From contig BEIN01000008.1 in assembly GCA_002898375.1 (NCBI GenBank), forward strand, positions 36,453-100,452: a stretch of 64,000 nt of DNA, given 5' to 3'. Below, one piece after another: positions 8,018 to 16,200 of this stretch. Source of the stretch: a bacterium HR37 (GTDB taxonomy: Bacteria; Desulfobacterota_D; UBA1144; Nemesobacterales; CSP1-2). A model generated the notes under the pieces. It ran no database searches. It was not told the DNA's origin and worked only from the letters and a program-made list of their open reading frames with translations. Numbering within the stretch: position 1 is the first letter of the stretch; each line of letters begins with the position of its first letter. The position numbers and the translations under genes were made by a program.

Positions 8018-8811
8018 CTTCCTACTTGGTGTTTTAGAGAAAGCGAGTCCAGAAAATCCATTAAGATACGATTAAACTCCTCTGGTTTCTCCTGCATCAT
8101 AAAATGACCTGCCCCTCTAATCACATAAAACCTAGACCCTTTAATTTTACCGTGCAAATACTCCCCATATTTAACAGGGGTAAGAATATCTTCATCAGCA
8201 GAGATTATAAGCGTAGGAACCTCTATTGAGCTGATCCTTTCGGTGATATCGAAATCATCACAGGCAAGCAAGTCCTGGTGTATAACGGATTGAGGGGTTT
8301 TAAGAATAGTCTCAACAAAAGCCTCTCTAAGCTCTTTAGGCGCCGAACCTGAAAAGGCACGTGTCGGGGCAATCCGACAAAACGTTTCAAAATCGTTTTC
8401 CACACTCCATAGCGTCTCTTTGGCAACCCGAAGCCTACTGCCTGTTCCTACAAGGACTAATGCACAAACCCTCTGTGGCCACTTAAGTGTAAACACCTGA
8501 ACTATCCCCCCACCCATTGAATGGCCAACGAGTATGAGCTCCCCAAGGTCAAGTGTATCCACAAAGTCTTTTAAGAAATTGCTGTATTCCTCTATAGTTT
8601 TGCAACCGTTCCCTGTAGACTTATCATGGCCAGGCAGATCAGGTACAACCAGGTTGAAATAAGGATGGCTTTTTAAACACCCAACCTGATACCTCCAGGT
8701 AAGGCTATTTTGTCCCGCTCCATGAACCATCAAGACTGTGGGTCGCTCCTTTTTAAGGACATCCCCACTTATGTAGTGTATTCTATCTCCTTTTACAGTT
8801 ATGCCTGGCAA
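8014..8811 (-). CDS. alpha/beta-hydrolase
   Basis: The nucleophile elbow GHSMGGG supplies the serine, the oxyanion region is MVHGAGQN, the acid lies in IISADEDILTP, and the histidine in GAGHFMMQEKPEEF. This is a complete catalytic triad in a 265-residue single-domain enzyme. The start codon is TTG with a good AGGAAAAGG site in front. Substrate class cannot be assigned; esterase and carbon-carbon hydrolase relatives look alike at this level. Confidence 0.85.
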   Translation of the reverse strand: MPGITVKGDRIHYISGDVLKKERPTVLMVHGAGQNSLTWRYQVGCLKSHPYFNLVVPDLPGHDKSTGNGCKTIEEYSNFLKDFVDTLDLGELILVGHSMGGGIVQVFTLKWPQRVCALVLVGTGSRLRVAKETLWSVENDFETFCRIAPTRAFSGSAPKELREAFVETILKTPQSVIHQDLLACDDFDITERISSIEVPTLIISADEDILTPVKYGEYLHGKIKGSRFYVIRGAGHFMMQEKPEEFNRILMDFLDSLSLKHQVGS

Positions 8812-8862
8812 ACCTTTTCCTCCTTTAAGTTTCCTTAACTACATAGCCCAACCTATAAGACT

Positions 8863-9549
8863 TTAAATAACTGCTGCAACAAGTGCAATCCCCCCAACCA
8901 CAAATAAGGCTATTGCCCAAATCAGATCAAAGTTAATCCACCTCTGTCTTAAAACAACCAGCCCCAGCTTTCTATAAACCACCCAGGCAACCATTCCCAT
9001 TGCTACCAACATGGAAACGGTATGAATACCTACTGCCAGAAGCACGCTAACCCCAGCAGGTAGATAGAGATTTACCATACTGTGATGATTTGGGCTATGT
9101 ACACCCGCCACATTTACAAGCACCGGGGCTACCATCAATCCAGCCCCATGGGCTGATGCCATAAGAAAAGACCACAGAAATAGATCCCGCATTCCGACCT
9201 TCATTCCCACCCAACGTGGATGTCTGTAGTAATTAAACAACCTGTATACCGCAAAAGCCAAAAGAATGGCTGCGGTAAATAACTCAAGAAGGTTAAGGGA
9301 AACAAAATACAATCCAACAACCACCATAAAAGCAACCAGAGCTAGGGAAACAGCATGGCCTAGGGCAATTGGAAACAATGAGAGCCATATTGCCTTTTCA
9401 CTGCGCTGCTGCAGTCCAAGAGACAGAGCAAAGAGCCAACCCATGCCGGGATTTAGTCCATGGTAAACTCCAAGAGCAACAACAACCACCCAGGGACCAA
9501 CCCAATCAGGAGGGGTAAGAAGGGTAACAGAAAGAATCAGCAGAAGCAT
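8863..9549 (-). CDS. polytopic membrane protein downstream of SBP56
   Basis: About seven hydrophobic segments span nearly the whole protein. HGLNPGMGWLFA and ALGHAVSLALVA place histidines in membrane segments, loosely resembling NicO/RcnA-type metal exporters, but I cannot assign it to that family. ATG 9549 is preferred to the TTG at 9600. Even so, its start overlaps the 3' end of the SBP56 gene by 44 bp, which implies translational coupling and a shared role. Confidence 0.65.
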   Translation of the reverse strand: MLLLILSVTLLTPPDWVGPWVVVVALGVYHGLNPGMGWLFALSLGLQQRSEKAIWLSLFPIALGHAVSLALVAFMVVVGLYFVSLNLLELFTAAILLAFAVYRLFNYYRHPRWVGMKVGMRDLFLWSFLMASAHGAGLMVAPVLVNVAGVHSPNHHSMVNLYLPAGVSVLLAVGIHTVSMLVAMGMVAWVVYRKLGLVVLRQRWINFDLIWAIALFVVGGIALVAAVI

Positions 9550-10909
9550 CTCCACCTTCGAGCCTAACCTGATGAGGACGAGTTTGCCCAAAGTAAACAA
9601 AGAAATCTGGATCCAGCTTTAACCCACCACCAGGTTCAGCAATTGCTTTTACCATCCACCCTTCGAGACCATCCGGATAGAACTGATCATCCCAAGTACT
9701 GTAGAGGGAGTTGGTAAAATACACTCTACGACCATCACGACTTATCTCAACCATCTGTGGTCCACCTGATAGTGACTCCCCGCCTTTTGGATGTCCTTTT
9801 CTGCTTACAATCCCCCCAATCTCAACCTTTCCCACAAGTTTTGGCTCAAACGGATTGGAAACATCGTACTGATGCAACTGTCCCGTTCCCCAGCAGGAAA
9901 CATAGAGAAACCTGTCATCAAGGGAAAGGTTAATATCTGTAACAAGCGGTGGGACAGCACCGAAAGGTTTTAAGATTGGAGGCAAATCAGATTCACTAGC
10001 AGGAACAGGAGGAATCGTTATAACCTTTTTTATCTGCCACTTGTTGTTTTCCCTGTACCAAAGCCAAATTGAAGAAGAGAGGTCTTTTGTGCTTACCACA
10101 ACCCCTGCAAATCCGTAAACCCTGGTTGGTTCATGAGCCGGACGTAGCTCTAGAAGCATCTGATTCTCTGCCCCTATGTCTATTGTTTGGATAATCCTTC
10201 TTTTACGCAGGTCCCAAAAATGGATTTGGTGGCCGTATTTGTTTGCCAGCAAATCTTGTGGTACCAACCCGTTTTCAAACTGGCTTGGTTTAGCCCATTC
10301 ACTGGTTACCATAACGTCTTCAGCTAGATGCCACCAGAAATCATAGGCAAGCTCCTGTGAACCCCGGTAGATTTCCCAGGGCCCTATTACCTCAAAGCTA
10401 AAGTGGTCAAGTAAAAATATACCTCCAGGGCCATCTCCATCAGCAGAACCCAAGGCACTTATGTAAATTGCATCCGGGCCACAGTGTACAGTATGAGGAC
10501 GACTGTAACCGGATTTTGACATTACCTCCTGCGGTTCAATAACCTTAACGATACGCGGTCTAATGGGATCAGGTTTGGTATCTATTACGTAAATACGTGA
10601 ACTGCGTATACCCGGTACAATCAGGTAACGTCTTTCCAGATGAGGATGGGGTGCATAAGGACATAGGGCAGAACTACAGGCATTCCAGCCAAAATGGTGT
10701 AATTCATCACCCACATAAGGCAACTCAAGGGTATTTATAACCTGACTGTAGGTAGGGGATTGAGGATCAAGATCAACAACACACACAACATCAGGACGGT
10801 TGCCTTTTCCATAGTTTAGAGCTACCACGTAGCCAAACCGCTCAGGAGGGGCTTTCATTGCCATCTTGGGTGAAGGGTAAAAAGAAGGATCTGGTTTCCA
10901 AAGCACCAT
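9506..10909 (-). CDS. selenium-binding protein SBP56 family / methanethiol oxidase-like
   Basis: A 467-residue beta-propeller protein. Recognisable SBP56 segments are PERFGYVVALN, ELHHFGWNACSS, RRYLIVPGIRSSRIYVIDT, RPHTVHCGPDAIYISALG, VTSEWAKP, DISLDDRFLYVSCWGTGQLHQYDVS-like text, and PHQVRLEGGDASADSFCY at the C-terminus. Bacterial members (MtoX) oxidise methanethiol to formaldehyde, sulfide and peroxide, and some require copper. No secretion signal is visible, whereas described MtoX proteins are periplasmic. The membrane gene overlaps its end, and a sigma54-like promoter lies upstream. Confidence 0.88.
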   Translation of the reverse strand: MVLWKPDPSFYPSPKMAMKAPPERFGYVVALNYGKGNRPDVVCVVDLDPQSPTYSQVINTLELPYVGDELHHFGWNACSSALCPYAPHPHLERRYLIVPGIRSSRIYVIDTKPDPIRPRIVKVIEPQEVMSKSGYSRPHTVHCGPDAIYISALGSADGDGPGGIFLLDHFSFEVIGPWEIYRGSQELAYDFWWHLAEDVMVTSEWAKPSQFENGLVPQDLLANKYGHQIHFWDLRKRRIIQTIDIGAENQMLLELRPAHEPTRVYGFAGVVVSTKDLSSSIWLWYRENNKWQIKKVITIPPVPASESDLPPILKPFGAVPPLVTDINLSLDDRFLYVSCWGTGQLHQYDVSNPFEPKLVGKVEIGGIVSRKGHPKGGESLSGGPQMVEISRDGRRVYFTNSLYSTWDDQFYPDGLEGWMVKAIAEPGGGLKLDPDFFVYFGQTRPHQVRLEGGDASADSFCYPSYPS

Positions 10910-10946
10910 GGCTTTACCTACCTTTTTTAATTACATTACCTATTAG

Positions 10947-10963
10947 TGCAAAAAGGATACCAG
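10947..10963 (-). promoter_or_regulatory. sigma54-type (-24/-12) promoter for the SBP56 gene
   Basis: On the minus strand CTGGTATCCTTTTTGCAC shows TGG and TTGCA with exactly ten bases between GG and GC, the sigma54 spacing. Transcription would start near 10936, leaving a 27-nt leader with an AGGTAGG ribosome site before ATG 10909. A TGATTAA half-palindrome (11034-11028) lies about 70 bp further upstream. Confidence 0.55.
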
Positions 10964-11126
10964 AATCAAGCTTTCTTAATATTTTCAAATACTTACACAG
11001 GTTTTGCAGATTTTTTATGGTAATCTTTTAATCAGTTTGTATTTTTTTTATACAAGCAGTAAAAACCTCTAAAAACTAGGAAAAATTACTCTTGACAATT
11101 TAAGTAAAATACTTTATTTTTGTATA

Positions 11127-11216
11127 TAAAGTTAACAAGTATTCTTAAAAGGCATCATCTCTCCATCCTCCTTCGGGTGGGGGTGCTTGACAAAAGGCAT
11201 TCCCACCCGTTTTTAT
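11127..11216 (+). ncRNA. candidate small RNA, ~90 nt
   Basis: A promoter TTGACA (11092-11097), 17 bp, TATTTT (11115-11120) leads into about 90 nt that end in a very strong intrinsic terminator on the plus strand. There is no ATG and no plus-strand gene between them; the flanking genes are both on the minus strand. The region before the hairpin is CU-rich (CUCUCCAUCCUCC), suited to pairing with GGAGG ribosome sites. I recognise no known RNA family. Confidence 0.55.
11174..11216 (+). terminator. strong intrinsic terminator, plus strand
   Basis: A 13-bp stem (CGGGTGGGGGTGC with GGCATTCCCACCCG) has a 10-nt loop and is followed by TTTTTATT. Two of the pairs are G-U and exist only in the plus-strand RNA; the minus-strand copy would have A-C mismatches. 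This fixes the direction of transcription. Confidence 0.8.
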
Positions 11217-11220
11217 TCGG

Positions 11221-11649
11221 CTAAGATTCGGTAGTAAAAACGTCTTCTTTATCGGTTTCCGAAGAGCCCTCTAAAGACCCGGAGGAGGCCTGTTCCATAA
11301 AGCACTTTCCGTTGTATATAGCCCCATCTTCCACAACCAAAGACCTGGTAAAAACATCTCCAACCACGCTACCGTTTCTCTTTATTTCAAGCCTTTGAGA
11401 TTCGATATTTCCCTCAACCCTTCCGTAAACTATAATCTCTACAGCCCTAACTTCACCTGAGACAAATCCGCTTTCCCCTATTATAAGAACTCCCTCTCCC
11501 CTTACGTTTCCCTTAACGCTTCCATCTATCCTCGTTGAAGAAGGAAAAGATATATCACCTTCAAAGGAACACCCCTCACCTATCAAAGTGGTTATCTCAT
11601 CCACCCTCTGGTTAAGGTGTTTTTTCCCCTTTTTTTCCTTTCCAAACAT
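11221..11649 (-). CDS. bactofilin (DUF583), polymer-forming cytoskeletal protein
   Basis: A 142-residue protein with a central right-handed beta-helix: short repeats such as STRIDGSVKGNVRGEGVLIIGESGFVSGEVRAVEIIVYGRVEGNI. A charged N-terminal tail (KEKKGKKHLNQRVDEI) and an acidic C-terminal tail flank it, as usual. Bactofilins form nucleotide-free filaments near the inner membrane and often position cell-wall enzymes. It starts 10 bp after the M23 peptidase gene. Confidence 0.92.
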   Translation of the reverse strand: MFGKEKKGKKHLNQRVDEITTLIGEGCSFEGDISFPSSTRIDGSVKGNVRGEGVLIIGESGFVSGEVRAVEIIVYGRVEGNIESQRLEIKRNGSVVGDVFTRSLVVEDGAIYNGKCFMEQASSGSLEGSSETDKEDVFTTES

Positions 11650-11659
11650 GTTTATACCA

Positions 11660-12490
11660 TTATCTCAGAGAAAGATACCTTGCAGGGTCTACATTCTGGT
11701 TGTTCTTCAGTATCTCATAGTGTAGATGAGGACCTGTGGACCTCCCAGTAGAACCTGCAAAGCCAATTACATCACCGCTTTTTACATACTGTCCCTCTTT
11801 TACATTTAAACTAGATAGGTGTCCATAAAGCGTTTCGTACCCGTTTTTATGCTCCACAATTATTGTTTTACCGTATCCTTTGTACCATCCAGCATGCCTT
11901 ACAACACCGTCTGCTGTTACGATCACAGGCTGCCCCCAATATGCATCTATATCAACACCTGAATGAAACGCCAATCTGGAGTTTATAGGGTCTTTTCTGT
12001 AACCAAAACCAGAATTTATTTTTCCGGACAATGGCTTGCCAATAGGAACTGTTTTTATGGTATCCATTAACTTATCTATATCCTTTTCCAGAATGTCGAA
12101 ATAAGAGCTGCTTAACCTATCTGCGGGTATAAACTCACCACCTATGGAGAGCTCCTTTTTTATGCCTTTTTTTCTAAGTAGCTTTTGCATCTCAATTAGC
12201 TTTTGCTCAATATCTCCCAGCCTTTCATTTAGCTGGTCTTCTAAAAACAGATTACTGCTTAAAGCCTGACTTAAAGTTCCTATTTGGTTAACCAGATAAC
12301 CCATAACCTCATTTTTGCGTTTTGCTTTTTTGTAAAGCTTATAACTGGCCACAAAAGAGACAAGAGAAACCAACATAAAACCTGTAAGTACGAAGAAGAG
12401 TGCCCTTATATGAAAGGTCCTAATGTTAAGAGACCTTACTCCTCGCTTATCAGGGGTGACAACCAAAATCGTTACGCGATCCCTTTCCAT
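11660..12490 (-). CDS. M23-family murein endopeptidase, membrane-anchored
   Basis: A short cytoplasmic tail leads to one transmembrane segment (ALFFVLTGFMLVSLVSFVA, residues ~30-50), then a coiled-coil (residues ~55-105), then a LytM domain. The zinc ligands are seen in FHSGVDIDAYWG (HxxxD) and GPHLHYEI (HLH). All are present, so the enzyme should be active on peptidoglycan crosslinks. Pairing with a bactofilin is a widespread arrangement in which the filament recruits the peptidase to shape the cell. Confidence 0.92.
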   Translation of the reverse strand: MERDRVTILVVTPDKRGVRSLNIRTFHIRALFFVLTGFMLVSLVSFVASYKLYKKAKRKNEVMGYLVNQIGTLSQALSSNLFLEDQLNERLGDIEQKLIEMQKLLRKKGIKKELSIGGEFIPADRLSSSYFDILEKDIDKLMDTIKTVPIGKPLSGKINSGFGYRKDPINSRLAFHSGVDIDAYWGQPVIVTADGVVRHAGWYKGYGKTIIVEHKNGYETLYGHLSSLNVKEGQYVKSGDVIGFAGSTGRSTGPHLHYEILKNNQNVDPARYLSLR

Positions 12491-12691
12491 CTCTCTTCCT
12501 CCTTGAATAGAAGAATCTAAATCCAGATTGAATCCTCCCCCCTAGGCCTTTCCTATAATGCCTTTTTTTCTCCAAAAATTCAACACACTAATTGAATATA
12601 AGAAAATACAAAAACACCAGAGAAGCAACTATAAAACAGATTAAAAGGAACCTAAAAGAAAGGAGCTAATCCTCTCCGATAGGACACCTTG

Positions 12692-13228
12692 CTACCTTAT
12701 AGGATAGCACAACTGCTCCTGACCACTTGTGATCCAGTTTCCCTCAACAATTCTAATACGCCCAAAAGGGCTTACAACAACCTGCCCACACCTTTTTACA
12801 CTCGAGGCTGAATCTGGCTTTATCTCAACCGTTCCGCTTGCCCCTCCAAGAGTGCCGTTTGGGTTAAAGTCAAATACCCCACTGCCTGAAAACTCTACCG
12901 TAAACCCATCTAGAACCTCTACGGTTTGTTGAGTCTCTTCTTGGTAGGTATCTGAGCCCCTGTTACTGTTTCCCCTGCTTGTTACAATAGAGAGAAGCCT
13001 CTCTTCAGGATTATAGCTCAACTCCACCCTGTACTCCACACCGTGTCTTGCAGCCTTTAACTTTGCAATCTGAAGGGCAGAAGATACGTTCCTTAAGACA
13101 CTATCAACAGAACGCCTTGAATATACCTTGCTTGATAGTACACCGGCTATAGCCAAAACAACAGCCATAACCCCAATTACAACCAGAAGCTCAGTAACGC
13201 TAAAACCGCCGGTTCTATAAAACCTCAT
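12692..13228 (-). CDS. FimT/GspH-type minor pseudopilin
   Basis: The prepilin leader MRFYRTGG is followed by FSVTELLVVIGVMAVVLAIAGVL, the hydrophobic helix with Glu at +5, giving a prepilin-peptidase site G^F. The rest (YRVELSYNPEERLL, FDFNPNGTLGG) matches the GspH/FimT fold. The start is moved to ATG 13228, which has a good AGAGGAG site and lies 17 bp after pilY1; the longer track ORF would overlap pilY1. It is last in the pilus tip operon. Confidence 0.85.
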   Translation of the reverse strand: MRFYRTGGFSVTELLVVIGVMAVVLAIAGVLSSKVYSRRSVDSVLRNVSSALQIAKLKAARHGVEYRVELSYNPEERLLSIVTSRGNSNRGSDTYQEETQQTVEVLDGFTVEFSGSGVFDFNPNGTLGGASGTVEIKPDSASSVKRCGQVVVSPFGRIRIVEGNWITSGQEQLCYPIR

Positions 13229-13245
13229 ATAAAGGCTTCTCCTCT

Positions 13246-16200
13246 TTAAAGCATCTCCTCCCAGAAAAGGGTTTGAGTCCTTGTCGGAAACGGAGGAAGT
13301 TCCCACACCAGAAACTGAGACCCCCCGGTTGCAGCACTTCCGGTAAAGGCCATTGTAAGAACCACAGAGCCACGGGCACCGAATGTAAGCTGTGCGGGTG
13401 TAGGCATACCCTCTGCCACCGTTCTTCCCGCTGCATTCTCCTTTTCACTATCGTTTCCCTGAATTAGCTTTTTTGCCCCCGGTACCCTTGCCAGGGCTGG
13501 CTCTCCAGTTAGGTAGTCTATTGCAAACACCCTTCCAACACCTGCACTTGAGGTACAGGGGTCTTCTGAGCCTCCAATATCGGGTGCAAACGTTGCAAAT
13601 ATAAGTACCCTGTTTATAACAACAGGTGAGCCAAACCCCTTCTCCCCTCCCGGAGAATCAGCGTTATTGGGAAAAACAACTATAAACTCTCCCTGATTGT
13701 TAACAGCAGCCCCACCAGAGGTTGTAAACTGATCAGATATACCCGTACCTGTCTGAGGAACAAGCTTTATTATCTGACCGGAAGTAAAATCAGCCTCTGT
13801 CTTTGTTGGGGCTGATACAGCGCTACCAGCTTCACCACCTGCAAGAAAAGCAGGGATAAACTCATCTATAAAATTGTAGAGCTTACCGTACTCGGCTATG
13901 TTGCTTGGATGTCTTCTGTTTCCCGTAACAAATACTACATGTCTTCTACCCAGGTCATCCAAAACAACGGTAGGAGCAAAGAATATGGGTTGCCTTTCCC
14001 CTTCTGGAATAGAGCCCGGATCGTTACACTGCTCTAAATTAGCCGTTGCACAAAATGCTATGTCCCCTGTCCAGTCAGGAGCCGTTATATTTGCGTTCCC
14101 ATCACGGCCGGTTTGCGAAATGTCTGAGTCCGCTACAATCGGTTTTGATATATCAAACCTCCATAACCTTCCGCAGGTATCACCCGCATAGGCTATATCA
14201 ACGTACCCATCTGCATTGAGATCAAATACACCAACCTTACTTGGAACATCACAAGTCATTCTCGGGTCCGTAAGTGTAGCATTTGGTGCACTTGCTGTAT
14301 CCTTTGCGAACTTAAATATTATCTTTCCAGTCGGTATATCTATGGCGTAAAAAGCGTTTCCAAAACTAACACCATCGGTTGGGTCCGTATCAGTTGGGTC
14401 AAGCCCTCCACCAACAAACATAACCCATCTATCCACAGTCTGTCCTGCCACCTTCATCCTTACCCTTCCAATCGTTGGATCAGACCATGAGTTTCCAAAG
14501 TTCTTATCAAAAGTGGTCCAGAGGTGCTGTGGGTACTCGGGACCACTATCCTTTTGCTTTCCTACCTCCGTACAGTTCTCATCCATACACTTTATATTGG
14601 TAACATCAAGGGCAATATAAGCCCCTCCCCCGTTTCTAAAGCCTGAGAGAAGAACAGTGTGCCATTCTCTACCGCACTTATCTATCTCCCCATCAACCAA
14701 GGGTATATCTTTACACACTTTTTTTTCACTTTCCGTAATCTGTATACCGTTTTCATAGCCATCTATAAACACATCAGCAACTAAGGGAGAGCCATCAAAA
14801 AAAGACCTCTCTACCTGGCTATCTACAATAAAGGTCTTAAAATCCCCAAACCTGTAATCCGGTATAATACCTGAAGGGGATTCAGGAGACTTTGTAAGGG
14901 GAGCACGAGAGTCGGGAAGAAAAGATGGGGGAGCAAACCCAAAAACCTCCCTTCCCGTTCCAGCATTAAAGAAAGGTACCTTCTCCACCTCCCCCGTAAA
15001 TGGGTTTACCTTGCTTGAATCTGGTAGAGACGGGTCAAGCGGATTTATAAAGTTTCCGGCATGAAAACCGTGTATAAACCCATCGTTTGCACCAACGTAA
15101 ACCACTGCCGTTCTGTCTCTAAACTCCTTTGCAAAGTTTTGAAACCCCACATCGAAGAACAAAGCTGAAGGAGAACCCACAACAACAGGTACCGAATGGA
15201 ATATATCTCCCAGACGGATCGAACAGGTTGCAAAGCTTCCCCCAAGCTGAGGGTCAGGACAGTTGGTTCCCATTGAGCCCATGGGATCTCCAACGGGGAG
15301 TATGTTTGTGTTTCCCTTCATGAAATCCACAATCTTATCCCTTATGCACTCCTTTACACAGCTTCTGCACTCCTCACTTCCCGTATCGCCACAGAGGGAA
15401 GAACAATCCTTTATGCCGTTTTCCTGGCAGAAATCCGGAATGGGATCCGTAACATCTGCATCACTTATACCAAAAACCTCAGGCTCAAAGGTGTTATTGA
15501 AAACAACCCTCTCACCCGTATATCTTATGCTTACAATCTGGTCATCACTTGTTTTAACCGTCTCTATTTTGGATGTATCCATTGTGTTAACGGTAAAAAG
15601 GTTTCTCGGATCAGAGGCTATATCCCTTTCCGCTAGTGTTTTTCCAGCCTCCCAGTGGAAGTTCTTTGCATTCTGATTAAGAGAGCCGTCTTCATCAAAG
15701 ATAACGTTTCCGTTTACATCAACCGCCATTTTTGCCCCGGGGTTTTGAGGGTCATTAACAAAACCGTAAAGGGCAAGTCTTCCCTGCCAGAGTCTCTCAC
15801 CACTTACAGGGGTGAGTATGGATAAAAACACCCTGTCTCTAAGGGCAACACTTGTAGAAGACTGTGGTGCCGTGGGAGCAATTCCAGAGGTGCTAAATGT
15901 TTGTATAAACTCTAATATGGTCTTAAGTGCATCGGCAAGCTCCTCCGCGTTGTTTGCAAAGAAGGCAAAACCCTCAAGCGGTTGACCTTCTGTAAACGGG
16001 GTCCCTGTTTCAAAGAAGCTGTTATCGAATACATTAATACCCTGAAACTGACACACCCCATCTTCATCCGGTGTCTTGCAGCCGGCAAGGGTTGCACTCA
16101 CCGGGTCAGTATCTATGCCCTTTGCAATCCCAAGGTCTTTAAAAACACCAAACGCATCCCCAGAAGGAAGCACACTCTCTATGTCAACCGTTCCGACCTC

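Noticed and set aside
12491-12691. Sigma54 promoter before the M23/bactofilin genes
   Set aside because: A GG-N10-GC spacing exists but reads TGGAG and AGGCA, lacking the TTGC of the -12 element.
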